DNA from: JBPYFK01 sp051984675
GTDB taxonomy: Bacteria > Actinomycetota > Actinomycetes > Mycobacteriales > Pseudonocardiaceae
Direction: 5' to 3'
NCBI GenBank assembly: GCA_051984675.1
Contig: JBPYFK010000008.1
Span: forward strand, 128,612 to 192,611
Length of the DNA stretch: 64,000 nucleotides
Each line of letters opens with the position of its first letter. Position 1 is the first letter of the stretch. Positions 42,588-51,628 of the stretch are shown here, piece after piece. The notes beneath the pieces were generated by a model, which ran no database searches, had not been told where the DNA came from, and was given only the letters and a program-made list of their open reading frames with translations. The translations under genes were made by a program, and so were the position numbers.

Positions 42588-42615
42588 TTGTCCACAGGCG
42601 TCTGTATTGTCCACA
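42588..42615 (+). promoter_or_regulatory. Pair of DnaA-box sequences upstream of DUF4192
   Basis: TTGTCCACA, the actinomycete DnaA box consensus, occurs exactly at 42588-42596 and 42607-42615, with 19-bp start spacing and the same orientation. They lie 53-80 bp before the DUF4192 start. A single further exact copy is inside crtI (9671-9679). No replication genes lie nearby, so this is not oriC; DnaA titration or regulation is possible. Confidence 0.55.
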
Positions 42616-42667
42616 ATTTGCGAAATGGTGCTTTTCGTCGGTCGTGGCGCGTCGAATCATGGGTCGT

Positions 42668-43777
42668 ATGACAACGACACCGCTGCGGCACATCGCGCAA
42701 CTTGCCCATCCCGGCGAAATCCTCGCCGCCATACCGCACCTGCTCGGGTTCCATCCCGAAAACTCGTTGGTGCTCATCACCTTGCACGGCCTGCCCGGCA
42801 TGACCCGGGTAGGAACCACACTGCGCGTGGATCTGCCCTCGGCGGAAGACCGCCATGGCTTGGCCGCCTACCTGCTCAGCAGCCCCGTGGTTCGGCGCCA
42901 AGCGGATGCTGTCCTGCTGGTCGTGGTGGGCGGCGCTCAACACATCGGCGACGATCACGACAATCCTCGACCGGACCAGGAGCCGCCGCCGACAACACCG
43001 TCTGACGAGGACGGACCGCCACATCACGACCTCATCCATGAGCTTCGAGAAACCTTTGGGACAGCCGGGATTCCGGTCCTGCACGCCGTGTGGACCGACC
43101 AGATCCGGGCCGGTACCCACTGGCGCTGTTATGACGAGGACGACTGTGAAGGTGAGGTCAACGATCCCCGAAGCTCGTCGGTCGGCGTAGCGACGGTTGC
43201 CTCGGGACTTGTCACCTTCGGCAGCCGGGAAGAGATCGAAGCACTGATCAAGCCCGAGTCCCCCGACGCGGTAGCACGCCGCACCGCGCGGCTGGACGCC
43301 ATGCTGGAGGAGCAAGGGCTGCATCGGCGTCCGCCCGGCTCGGCTCAGCGAGATTGGGACGTCGTGCTCGGTGCCGTCCACCGGACCGCAGAAGGCACCC
43401 CCTTGACCGAGGACGACTTTCTGCGGGTGCTCATGGCGCTGTCCGATAACCGAGTCCGTGACCTGGCCTTGAGTACCGCCCTGGGCGAATGGTCCAGCGC
43501 CGCCGAACAACTGTGGATCACCCTCGTACGCAAGGCACCGCCGCCCGAACTAGCGGATGTGGCCGCGTTGCTGGCTTTCTCGGCTTACTTGCGCGGCGAC
43601 GGTGTGCTCGCCGGCATCGCATTGGGACGCATTGAGGAAGTTCGCCCCGAACACCGGTTGGGCGTGTTGCTCCGACAAGCGCTCGATGCGGGCATCACTC
43701 CCTCCCAGCTGCGTGGCGTCGCCGAAGAGGCGGTCGAAGACGCCAAGACCCTCATGGAAGAGGACGGTGAGTGGTGA
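42668..43777 (+). CDS. DUF4192 protein
   Basis: A 369-residue DUF4192 protein, starting MTTTPLRHIAQLAHPGEILAAIPHLLGFHPENSLVLITL, the family's most conserved block. The middle has an acidic proline-rich insertion (DDHDNPRPDQEPPP...). A helical C-terminal half follows (SDNRVRDLALSTALGEWSSAAEQLW, EDAKTLMEEDGEW). The family is widespread in Actinobacteria; no function is established. Starts at 42644 (GTG), 42659 and 42668 are all in frame; the last matches the family. It has no close same-strand neighbour, and galE is convergent 20 bp away. Confidence 0.85.
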   Translation: MTTTPLRHIAQLAHPGEILAAIPHLLGFHPENSLVLITLHGLPGMTRVGTTLRVDLPSAEDRHGLAAYLLSSPVVRRQADAVLLVVVGGAQHIGDDHDNPRPDQEPPPTTPSDEDGPPHHDLIHELRETFGTAGIPVLHAVWTDQIRAGTHWRCYDEDDCEGEVNDPRSSSVGVATVASGLVTFGSREEIEALIKPESPDAVARRTARLDAMLEEQGLHRRPPGSAQRDWDVVLGAVHRTAEGTPLTEDDFLRVLMALSDNRVRDLALSTALGEWSSAAEQLWITLVRKAPPPELADVAALLAFSAYLRGDGVLAGIALGRIEEVRPEHRLGVLLRQALDAGITPSQLRGVAEEAVEDAKTLMEEDGEW

Positions 43778-43797
43778 TGATGTCCTCGTGGAACCGA

Positions 43798-44757
43798 TCA
43801 GCCCTGCCGGGACCGGGCGAAGTCCCACGCGTCGCGGACAATGACGTCGAGTTCGGCATGCTTGGGCTGCCAGCGCAACTCGGCACGGGCACGGTCACTC
43901 GACGCCACCAGGGTCGCTGGGTCCCCGGGCCGGCGGTTGGCGGTGACGGCCGGAATCGCGTGGCCGGTGACCTGCCGGCAGGTGTCGATGACCTGCTTGA
44001 CGGAAAAGCCCCGACCGTTGCCAAGGTTGTAGATCCGGTGTTGGCCGGCCCCCGCGGTTTCGAGGGCGAGCAGGTGTGCATCGGCCAGGTCGGTGACGTG
44101 GATGTAGTCCCGCACGCAGGTGCCGTCCGCGGTCGGCCAGTCATCACCCATGATCTGCACCTGCTCGCGCTGCCCCAAGGCGACCTGCAACACGATCGGA
44201 ATCAGGTGCGTCTCCACCGTGTGGCGCTCACCGAAGTCCCCGTGCGCGCCGGCGACGTTGAAGTAGCGAAGGCTCACCGCCGCCAGTCCGTGCGCGGACG
44301 CATACGAGGTGATCGCGTGGTCGATCGCCAGCTTGGTCGCTCCGTACGTATTCGTCGGCTGGGTCGGTGCGGTCTCGGGAATCGGGACCACCTCGGGTTC
44401 GCCGTAAGTCGCCGCGGTCGACGAGAACACCAGGCGGGTCGTGCCGTGCTCACGCATGGCCTCCAGCAGGCGCAGCGAGGTTTCCACGTTGCCGTGCCAG
44501 TACTTGAACGGGTCTTGCATAGACTCGCCCACCAAGGACTTCGCGGCGAAGTGCAGCACCCCGTCGAAGCCTTCGGCAAGCACTTCGGACACCGCCTCCG
44601 CAACGTCTGCTTGGATGAACCGGCACTTGGACGGGACCGCGTCCGCGTGACCGGTGGACAGGTCGTCGACAACGACGACGTCATGTCCAGATTCCAGCAG
44701 ACGTGCGGCACAAACACTGCCGATGTAGCCTGCGCCGCCGGTCACGAGGAGCTTCAC
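43798..44757 (-). CDS. galE: UDP-glucose 4-epimerase
   Basis: A 319-residue short-chain dehydrogenase/epimerase with GGAGYIGS (NAD-binding) at the N-terminus and the YGATK active site (Y-x3-K) near residue 140, plus SSTAATYGEP. It interconverts UDP-glucose and UDP-galactose for the cell wall or for galactose metabolism. GTG 44757 has AAGG upstream. It lies 81 bp downstream of galK, in the ideR-galK-galE order; in Corynebacterium galE follows dtxR directly. Confidence 0.94.
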   Translation of the reverse strand: MKLLVTGGAGYIGSVCAARLLESGHDVVVVDDLSTGHADAVPSKCRFIQADVAEAVSEVLAEGFDGVLHFAAKSLVGESMQDPFKYWHGNVETSLRLLEAMREHGTTRLVFSSTAATYGEPEVVPIPETAPTQPTNTYGATKLAIDHAITSYASAHGLAAVSLRYFNVAGAHGDFGERHTVETHLIPIVLQVALGQREQVQIMGDDWPTADGTCVRDYIHVTDLADAHLLALETAGAGQHRIYNLGNGRGFSVKQVIDTCRQVTGHAIPAVTANRRPGDPATLVASSDRARAELRWQPKHAELDVIVRDAWDFARSRQG

Positions 44758-44838
44758 GTGCCTTCCGCCTTCCGCGCTCGTTCGTCGATACACAACTGGC
44801 CGTTGTCGTCCGGTCTGGTGCTACCCAGCCTAGAGAAA

Positions 44839-46029
44839 TCAGCGGTCGCGCCCGGCACCGGCCGCCGGGGACGCGGTGAACAGCCGTGGCGTAGTCAGGT
44901 CCCGCTCGTCGAAGGCGCTCAGCACTGCCCGCTCGATCGCCGGACGGTCGGTGGTGCGCACCAGGGCGATCGCCGAGCCCCCGAATCCGCCGCCGGTCAT
45001 GCGGGCGCCCAGTGCCCCAGCCCGCAGAGCAGAGTCCACTGCGAGATCAAGTTCCTCGCAGGAGATCCGATAGTCGTCGCGGAGGCTGGCGTGCGACGCG
45101 ATCATCAACTCGGCGATCTCAGTCAACCCCGCCCGCAGGCCCTGCTGGCGGAGGACGGACACGGTGGCCAGGACGCGCTCGTTCTCCGTGACCACGTGCC
45201 GCACGAGCGGTCGCAGGTCGGCCGGGATGCGCTCAAGAGAGTCCGTCAATCCGGCCATGGTGATATCGCGCAGTGCCTTGACCCCCAGGAGGTTCGCGGC
45301 CTGCTCGCATCCGCGCCGGCGCTCTCCGTAACCGGACTCGCTGTGCGTGTGGCTCGCCCGCGTGTCCACAACGAGCACCTCGACACCGGCGGCGCTCGCA
45401 CCGAACGGGATTTGCTCGGTTTCGCCGGATCTGACGTCGAAGAAGAGCGCGTGCGCCGCTGTGCACGCCAACGCGGCAGTCTGGTCGAGCACACCCGTAG
45501 GCGCCCCCGCGAAGTCGTTCTCGGCGCGCTGCGTCCACCGAGCGATGTCAGAGATGGCGGGGGCGTCGGGTCCATCCAGGGCGTACCCGGCCAGGTCGAG
45601 CAAGGCGAGTGCCACCGAGCACTCCAACGCGGCCGACGACGAGAGCCCGGCGCCGGTGGGCACCTCCCCCACGATGACGAGGTCGGCCCCACCGAACTCG
45701 AATCCGGCCTCGTGCAACGACCACGCCACCCCGGCGGGGTAGGAAGCCCATCCGCTGACCGCGCCGGGAGCCAGCACGTTGACCCCGATCGGCTCGGCAT
45801 AGTGCAGCTTGCCGTTGCTTCGCATAGTGGCGAAGGACAGCCGGCCGTCGCCACGAGGGGCTATAGCGACGGCGGTGCGCTGCGGCAGTGCGAACGGGAA
45901 CACGAACCCATCGTTGTAGTCGGTGTGCTCACCGATGAGGTTCACCCGGCCGGGGGCAGACCACACCGCAGTCGGCGCACGGCCGTACGCAGCCGTGAAC
46001 GCGTCCCCGGCGCGTTCGCCTGCCGTCAC
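44839..46029 (-). CDS. galK: Galactokinase
   Basis: A 396-residue GHMP-family kinase phosphorylating galactose. The galactokinase signature GRVNLIGEHTDYNDGFVFP, the phosphate-binding PTGAGLSSSAALE and the C-terminal MTGGGFGGSAIALV are intact. Its GTG start overlaps the ideR stop by 4 nt (GTGA), so it is translationally coupled to an iron regulator gene, an unusual partner. No galT is seen here. Confidence 0.95.
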   Translation of the reverse strand: MTAGERAGDAFTAAYGRAPTAVWSAPGRVNLIGEHTDYNDGFVFPFALPQRTAVAIAPRGDGRLSFATMRSNGKLHYAEPIGVNVLAPGAVSGWASYPAGVAWSLHEAGFEFGGADLVIVGEVPTGAGLSSSAALECSVALALLDLAGYALDGPDAPAISDIARWTQRAENDFAGAPTGVLDQTAALACTAAHALFFDVRSGETEQIPFGASAAGVEVLVVDTRASHTHSESGYGERRRGCEQAANLLGVKALRDITMAGLTDSLERIPADLRPLVRHVVTENERVLATVSVLRQQGLRAGLTEIAELMIASHASLRDDYRISCEELDLAVDSALRAGALGARMTGGGFGGSAIALVRTTDRPAIERAVLSAFDERDLTTPRLFTASPAAGAGRDR

Positions 46030-46721
46030 TTGGCTCGCACCAGGACGGCGTGGGCGATGGTCGGCGGAAGGTGGGTCGAACCGGACTTCCCGTGCACCTC
46101 GATCGGTTTGTTCACCCCGACGACGGACGCTACTTCCACCTCGGAGTCGGGTACGAGCCCGACTGCCCGTAGCTCGGACATCAGATCCGTGTCCATCTGT
46201 ACGTGTTCGGCGATCCGGCAGACCCGCACCTTGGCGCCGCCGCGGCGGGCGATCTCGTCAATGCGCTGGAGGTCAGCCTCGGCCGGCGGAGCGGGCTCGC
46301 CCACCCCGAGCTCGTCGAGACCCGGGATCGGGTTGCCGTACGGGGAGGTGCTGGGTTGGCCGAGCAGGGCGACCAGCTTGCGCTCCACTGCCTCGCTCAT
46401 GACGTGTTCCCACCGGCACGCTTCCCAATGCACCTGCTCCCATTCCAGACCGATCACGTCGACGAGAAGGCGCTCGGCCAGCCGATGCTTGCGCATCACG
46501 CCAACGGCACGTGCACGGCCTGCCATCGTCAGTTCCAGATGACGGTCCTCAGCGATGGTCAACAGTCCGTCTCGCTCCATGCGCGCCACCGTCTGGCTCA
46601 CCGTCGGCCCGCTCTGTTCCAGCCGCTCGGCGATCCGGGCCCGAAGTGGGATGACGCCCTCTTCTTCGAGCTCGTAGATGGTGCGCAGATACATCTCGGT
46701 GGTATCGATGAGATCGTTCAC
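46026..46721 (-). CDS. ideR: Iron-dependent regulator IdeR/DtxR
   Basis: A 231-residue DtxR-family repressor. The HTH is at ~25-55 (RARIAERLEQSGPTVSQTVARMERDGLL). All metal ligands of IdeR are at their canonical positions: Met10, His79, Glu83, His98, Cys102, Glu105 and His106. The C-terminal SH3-like domain is complete. Fe(II)-IdeR represses siderophore uptake and activates iron storage genes. sigB is on the same strand but 6.6 kb upstream; in M. tuberculosis the two are adjacent. Confidence 0.96.
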   Translation of the reverse strand: MNDLIDTTEMYLRTIYELEEEGVIPLRARIAERLEQSGPTVSQTVARMERDGLLTIAEDRHLELTMAGRARAVGVMRKHRLAERLLVDVIGLEWEQVHWEACRWEHVMSEAVERKLVALLGQPSTSPYGNPIPGLDELGVGEPAPPAEADLQRIDEIARRGGAKVRVCRIAEHVQMDTDLMSELRAVGLVPDSEVEVASVVGVNKPIEVHGKSGSTHLPPTIAHAVLVRAK

Positions 46722-46822
46722 GCCGGCTCCCCATTCAGTCCCACTATGATGCTAGTCCCATCGGGCGACAGGCGATGACTGCCTCGTACGGGTCAGCCCG
46801 TTTCGCCGGGTTTGGAGGTCCC

Positions 46823-47674
46823 ATGCGCCCCCTGATCAGTCCTGATGACCTTTTCGCCTGCTTCCGAGATGATGACCCACCGGTGATCCTGGATGTTCGG
46901 TGGAGTCTGGTCGGCCCGCCCGGGCGTGACGAGTACGCGCGGGGCCACCTTCCGGGCGCGGTGTTCGTGGATGTTGACACCGAACTCGCCGGCCCACCGG
47001 GATCAGCCGGTAGGCACCCACTTCCCGATGCGGGATCTCTGGAACAGGTCTTGCGTCGTGCCGGGGTAACCGCGACCAGGCCGGTGGTCGTCTACGACGC
47101 CGATAACGGTTCGGTCGCCGCACGAGCGTGGTGGCTGCTGCGCTGGGCCGGGCACCGCAAGGTGGCCGTGCTCGACGGCGGTTACCGTGCGTGGCAGGCC
47201 GCCAGCTTTCCCGTCACCACCAGCGAAGATACTCCGTCGCCGGGCGATTTCCGGGTTGTTCCCGGTCAATTGCCCGTCCTCGACGCGGATCAGGCAGCCA
47301 CGCTAGCCCGCGAGGGGCGACTGCTGGACGCTCGCGCAACAGAGCGTTACCGAGGTGAGACCGAACCGGTAGATCCACGGGCGGGTCACATCCCGGGTGC
47401 GGTGAACGCGCCATTCGTCGACCACACCGACGCTGAGGGACGCTGGCGCTCCAGCACCGAGTTGGCCGAGAGATTCGCCGGTCTCGGCATCGACGAGGGC
47501 ACGCCGGTCGCGGCGTACTGCGGTTCAGGGGTCACGGCCTGCTCGGTCGTGCTCGCCCTCGAACATGCCGGCGTCCGCGGCTCGGACCATCCTGCGGCCC
47601 TCTACGCCGGGTCGTGGTCGCACTGGTCAGCCGATCCACAGCGGTCCGTGGCGACCGGCGGTGCTCCGGGGTGA
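46823..47674 (+). CDS. Thiosulfate/mercaptopyruvate sulfurtransferase
   Basis: A 283-residue two-domain rhodanese. The first domain (ISPDDLFACFRDDDPPVILDVRW...) is noncatalytic, while the second ends in AAYCGSGVTACS, where the Cys is the persulfide-carrying nucleophile. The CGSGVT loop fits either thiosulfate or 3-mercaptopyruvate sulfurtransferases. GGAGG at 46814-46818 decides ATG 46823 over an earlier ATG at 46775. It is divergent from ideR and precedes acuC by 80 bp. Confidence 0.9.
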   Translation: MRPLISPDDLFACFRDDDPPVILDVRWSLVGPPGRDEYARGHLPGAVFVDVDTELAGPPGSAGRHPLPDAGSLEQVLRRAGVTATRPVVVYDADNGSVAARAWWLLRWAGHRKVAVLDGGYRAWQAASFPVTTSEDTPSPGDFRVVPGQLPVLDADQAATLAREGRLLDARATERYRGETEPVDPRAGHIPGAVNAPFVDHTDAEGRWRSSTELAERFAGLGIDEGTPVAAYCGSGVTACSVVLALEHAGVRGSDHPAALYAGSWSHWSADPQRSVATGGAPG

Positions 47675-47754
47675 GCTGCTAGCAGCGGCCGTGACCGCCG
47701 ATCCACGACCGTTGCCCGCAGCGTTGGCAGGCGCAGGAAAGGTAACGTCCGTCC

Positions 47755-48930
47755 ATGGGCATTCGATGCGCGGTGGTGTGGGATGACGCCCTGTTGGGGT
47801 ACGACCTCGGCGGTGACCATCCTCTGCACCCGGTTCGGCTGGACTTGACCATGCGGTTGGCCCGCGGTCTTCGCACGTTGGACGGTGTCGAGTTCCTCTC
47901 TCCCCAACCGGCTACTGATGCGGATCTCGAACGCGTGCACAGCCGCGAGTACCTCGACGCGGTTCGCAGCGCTCCGGTGCTCGGGATGGAGGCAGAGCAC
48001 GGGCTGGGGACGGCGGACAACCCGGTTTTCGATCGGATGCACGAGGCGTCGGCGCTGGTGACGGGTGGATCGCTGCTGGCGGCCGAGCAGGTGGTCACCG
48101 GGCAGGCCAACCGGGCGGTGAACATCGCCGGTGGACTGCACCATGCCATGGCCGACCACGCGGCGGGGTTCTGCGTCTACAACGACCCGGCGGTCGCGAT
48201 CGCATGGATGCTGGACCACGGCGTGGAGCGCATCGCTTACGTCGATGTCGACGTGCACCACGGAGATGGTGTCCAGGCGGCGTTCTACGACGACCCGCGC
48301 GTCCTCACGGTTTCCCTCCATCAACACCCGATGACGCTGTGGCCGGGCACCGGGTACCCCGTCGAGATCGGCGGCGGTCATGCGGACGGAACCGCGGTGA
48401 ACATCCCGCTCCCTCCCGGTACCGGGGACAAGGACTGGCTGCGGGCCTTCCACGCAGTGGTGCCGTCGTTGCTGGGTGCGTTCCAGCCGCAAGTACTGGT
48501 AACCCAGTGCGGTGTCGACACGCATCGGGACGACCCGCTCGCGGACCTCTCCCTCTCGGTGGATGGCCATCGGGCGATCTACCGGACCCTGCGTGACCTG
48601 GCCGAACAGTACGCGGGTGGCCGGTGGGTGGCGCTGGGCGGCGGGGGCTACTCGCTGGTCCGGGTGGTTCCGCGGTCCTGGACGCATCTGCTGGCGACCG
48701 TCCTCGATCGTGATCTTGACCCGGCGACGGCGGTGCCCGAGCAGTGGCTGGCCCACGCCGTCAGCCTCGCCCCGGACATCGCGGTGCCCACCGCGTTGAC
48801 CGACGAGTGCGATGTCGGCTTCGAACCGTGGGACGGCACGACCGACTCGCCTGTGGACCTGGCTATCCGCCGCACGCGCGATGCGGTGTTCCCATTACAT
48901 GGCCTGGACCCCGGTGATCGTCGTGACTGA
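47755..48930 (+). CDS. acuC: AcuC, protein lysine deacetylase (class I HDAC-like)
   Basis: A 391-residue HDAC-fold protein. The paired histidines lie in GGLHHAM (~127-132), the zinc ligands in YVDVDVHHGDG (~162-172) and CGVDTHRDD, and GGGGYS near 300 completes the site. AcuC in Bacillus removes acetyl groups from acetyl-CoA synthetase. Here its stop overlaps the start of the acetyltransferase KAT by 8 nt, pairing deacetylase and acetylase in one unit. The leader is short with no binding site. Confidence 0.93.
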   Translation: MGIRCAVVWDDALLGYDLGGDHPLHPVRLDLTMRLARGLRTLDGVEFLSPQPATDADLERVHSREYLDAVRSAPVLGMEAEHGLGTADNPVFDRMHEASALVTGGSLLAAEQVVTGQANRAVNIAGGLHHAMADHAAGFCVYNDPAVAIAWMLDHGVERIAYVDVDVHHGDGVQAAFYDDPRVLTVSLHQHPMTLWPGTGYPVEIGGGHADGTAVNIPLPPGTGDKDWLRAFHAVVPSLLGAFQPQVLVTQCGVDTHRDDPLADLSLSVDGHRAIYRTLRDLAEQYAGGRWVALGGGGYSLVRVVPRSWTHLLATVLDRDLDPATAVPEQWLAHAVSLAPDIAVPTALTDECDVGFEPWDGTTDSPVDLAIRRTRDAVFPLHGLDPGDRRD

Positions 48931-51628
48931 CCAGCACCAGGACGAGCGCCAGGACCAGCGCCAGGACGAGCATCAGGTGATCGACGGCTCGCGGCTTCCT
49001 CGGTGGGACGCTGACGTCGTCCTCTCGGACGGCGGAACCGTGCATCTGCGGCCGATCACGCCCGACGACGCGGACGCGATCCTCGCCTTCCACAGCCGGC
49101 TCAGTGACCGCACACGTTACTTCCGTTACTTCAGCCCCTACCCGCGTATGCCCCGCCGCGATGTCGAACGCTTTACCCAGGTGGACTACGTCAGCCGGGT
49201 GGCGCTTATCGCGCTGCTCGGAGACGACATCGTCGCTGTCGGCCGCTACGACCGGCTCGGTGACGAGGACGCCGCCGAGGTGGCCTTCGTCGTCCAGGAC
49301 GATCACCAGGGGCGCGGGCTCGGGTCCATCCTGCTCGAACACCTCGCCGCAGCTGCCAGGGAGAACGGCCTGGTCCGGTTCGTCGCCGAGGTGCTCGCGG
49401 AGAACTCGACGATGGTCCGGGTGTTTCTGGACGCCGGCTACGAGGTCAAACGCGAACTCGAACAGGGGATTCTGCACCTGGAGTTCGCGATCGACCCGAC
49501 CGAGCAGTCGGTCGCCGTGGCCAGGGCGCGCGAGCAGGCTGCCGAGGCCCGGAGCGTGCACAACCTGCTGCACCCAAGGTCGGTCGCGGTGATCGGGGCG
49601 TCCACCGACCACTCCAAGATCGGGCACGCCGTGCTGACCAACCTGCTGGCCGCTGATTTCACCGGACCGGTGTACCCGGTCAATCCCGAGCACAAGTCGG
49701 TGCGGGGAGTGCGTGCGTACCCGTCGGTGCTGGACATCCCCGACGAGGTGGATCTCGCTGTCGTCGCCATCCCCGCGGCCAGCGTGCACGAGGTGCTCGA
49801 CGCGTGCTTGGCCAAGGGCGTCAAGGCGCTGGTGATCGTCAGCGCGGGCTTCAGCGAAACCGGACCCGAGGGGCGCGAGATCGAACGACGCATGGTGCAC
49901 GAAGCCCGGGTACACGGCATGCGGGTGGTCGGCCCGAACGCGCTCGGCGTGGTCAACACGGACCCGGGGCACCGGCTCAACGCCAGCCTGGCTCCGCGGC
50001 TGCCCGGTCGGGGGCGCACCGGCTTCTTCTGCCAATCCGGTGCGCTCGGGGTCGCCATCCTGGACACCGCTTCCGAGCGGCGGCTGGGCCTGTCGACCTT
50101 CGTCTCCGCCGGGAACCGTGCCGACGTCTCCGGTAACGACCTGCTGCAGTACTGGCAGACCGACCAGTCCACCGACGTGGTGCTGCTGTATCTGGAGTCC
50201 TTCGGTAACCCGCGCAAGTTCGCACGTCTGGCGCGCCGGCTGGCGCGGACCAAGCCGATCGTCGCGGTCAAGTCCGGCCGAAACGCCGTCCGACCCGGCC
50301 TGGCGGCAACATCGGTGCAGGTCGACGAGGCCAGCGTGCAGGCGCTCTTCGAGCAGGCGGGCGTCATCCGGGTGGAGTCCGTCGCGCAGCTTTTCGACAC
50401 CGCTTTGCTTCTCGCGCACCAACCCCTTCCGCAGGGAGATCGGGTGGCGATCGTGGGGAACTCCTCGGCGCTGGGCATGCTCGCCGCCGACGCGGCACGG
50501 TCGGAGGGTCTGGTCTTGGCGACGGACCCGATCGACGTCGGAGCTGCCGCCAGTCCCGGGCAGTTCGCGGCGGCCGTCCGGGACGCGGCGCAGCGCGCGG
50601 ACGTGGACGCACTGGTCACCGTGTTCGCGCCGCCCGTGGCCGTGCCCGGAACCGCCTACGCGCGGGCGCTGCGGGAAGCCCTGCAGGAAGCCGGCACGAG
50701 CGCCGCCAAGCCTGTGGTGACCACTTTCCTGGCGGTGGAGGGCGTTCCCGACGAGTTGGCAGTGCCCGGCTCGGACGGCGCGGCGGGCCGTGGCTCGGTC
50801 CCGTCTTATCCCAGTCCCGAGCGTGCGGTCCTGGCGCTGTCCCGGGTGAGCCGGTACGCGAAGTGGCGGGCGGCGCCCCAGGGCCATTTCCTCTCGCCGG
50901 AGGGCATTGACCTCGAGAGGGCACGGTCGCTGGTCGCGGGCTGGGCGGAGGCCGGCAGCGAGCGCCTCTCCGACGACCAGGTCACCGAACTGCTGCGCTG
51001 CTACGGCATCGAACTCGTGCCGTTTCGCCTGGTCAGCGATATCGAGGCGGCAGTCGTCACGGCCGCCGAGCTCGGCTATCCGGTGGTGCTGAAATCCGCC
51101 AGCGGGCGCCTGCGACACCGCACGGATCTCGCCGGCGTGCGGCTGGACCTCGCCAGCGCGGACGCCGTGCGCGCCTCGTACCGCGATCTTGTCGAAGTGT
51201 CCGGGACGCACGAGGTCTATGTGCAGTGCATGGCCCCGAAGGGCACATCCTGCGTGCTCAGCCTGCTGGACGACCCGTCGTTCGGCACTCTGGTGTCCTT
51301 CGGGCTGGCCGGGGTGGTCAGCGACCTGCTCGGGGACCGCGCGTACCGGGCTGTGCCAATGACCGACGCGGATGCCCAGCACCTGATCCGCTCCCCGAGA
51401 GCGGCTCCGCTGCTGTCCGGTTACCACGGCGCGGAAGCGGCGGATCTGCCGGCACTCGAAGATCTCGTGTTGCGCGTGGCAGCGCTGGCCGAAGACCTGC
51501 CGGAGGTCCGCGAGCTGTCGCTGGAACCGGTGTTGGCCTCCGCCGCCGGCGCCTACGTCACTGGGGCGCGAGCGAGCATCGGCCATTTCCAGTCCTGGCC
51601 GGACACTGGTCCACGCCGGTTGCGCTGA
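48923..51628 (+). CDS. Bifunctional GNAT protein acetyltransferase / acyl-CoA synthetase-like (Pat-type)
   Basis: A 901-residue protein. A GNAT domain (HLRPITPDDADAILAFHSRLSD... GRGLGSILLEHLA) lies at ~30-175, then the CoA-binding and ligase-like domains (LLHPRSVAVIGASTDHSKIGH..., CQSGALGVAILD) and a C-terminal ATP-grasp domain (VVLKSASGRLRHRTDLAGV). In acyl-CoA synthetases the second ligase subdomain has SHTG with the phosphorylated His; here the place near 460 reads ATSVQV, so the ligase is predicted inactive and regulatory, as in Pat enzymes. GTG 48923 overlaps acuC; the N-terminus is four 12-bp repeats. Confidence 0.88.
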   Translation: MTDQHQDERQDQRQDEHQVIDGSRLPRWDADVVLSDGGTVHLRPITPDDADAILAFHSRLSDRTRYFRYFSPYPRMPRRDVERFTQVDYVSRVALIALLGDDIVAVGRYDRLGDEDAAEVAFVVQDDHQGRGLGSILLEHLAAAARENGLVRFVAEVLAENSTMVRVFLDAGYEVKRELEQGILHLEFAIDPTEQSVAVARAREQAAEARSVHNLLHPRSVAVIGASTDHSKIGHAVLTNLLAADFTGPVYPVNPEHKSVRGVRAYPSVLDIPDEVDLAVVAIPAASVHEVLDACLAKGVKALVIVSAGFSETGPEGREIERRMVHEARVHGMRVVGPNALGVVNTDPGHRLNASLAPRLPGRGRTGFFCQSGALGVAILDTASERRLGLSTFVSAGNRADVSGNDLLQYWQTDQSTDVVLLYLESFGNPRKFARLARRLARTKPIVAVKSGRNAVRPGLAATSVQVDEASVQALFEQAGVIRVESVAQLFDTALLLAHQPLPQGDRVAIVGNSSALGMLAADAARSEGLVLATDPIDVGAAASPGQFAAAVRDAAQRADVDALVTVFAPPVAVPGTAYARALREALQEAGTSAAKPVVTTFLAVEGVPDELAVPGSDGAAGRGSVPSYPSPERAVLALSRVSRYAKWRAAPQGHFLSPEGIDLERARSLVAGWAEAGSERLSDDQVTELLRCYGIELVPFRLVSDIEAAVVTAAELGYPVVLKSASGRLRHRTDLAGVRLDLASADAVRASYRDLVEVSGTHEVYVQCMAPKGTSCVLSLLDDPSFGTLVSFGLAGVVSDLLGDRAYRAVPMTDADAQHLIRSPRAAPLLSGYHGAEAADLPALEDLVLRVAALAEDLPEVRELSLEPVLASAAGAYVTGARASIGHFQSWPDTGPRRLR
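48929..48976 (+). repeat. Four 12-bp tandem repeats at the KAT N-terminus
   Basis: Four 12-bp units (GACCAGCACCAG, GACGAGCGCCAG, GACCAGCGCCAG, GACGAGCATCAG) fill 48929-48976, coding DQHQ-DERQ-DQRQ-DEHQ. The array starts within the overlap of acuC and the KAT gene. Confidence 0.85.

Noticed and set aside
42588..42615. Replication origin from DnaA boxes
   Set aside because: Only two boxes, no AT-rich unwinding element and no dnaA/dnaN/gyrB genes nearby.
43771..46542. 923-residue forward open frame across galE, galK and ideR
   Set aside because: It is antisense to three clearly recognisable genes and has no conserved motifs; long antisense frames are usual in high-GC DNA.
48863..51586. 907-residue reverse open frame
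   Set aside because: Antisense of the KAT gene; no domain signature and His/Arg-rich composition of a shadow frame.
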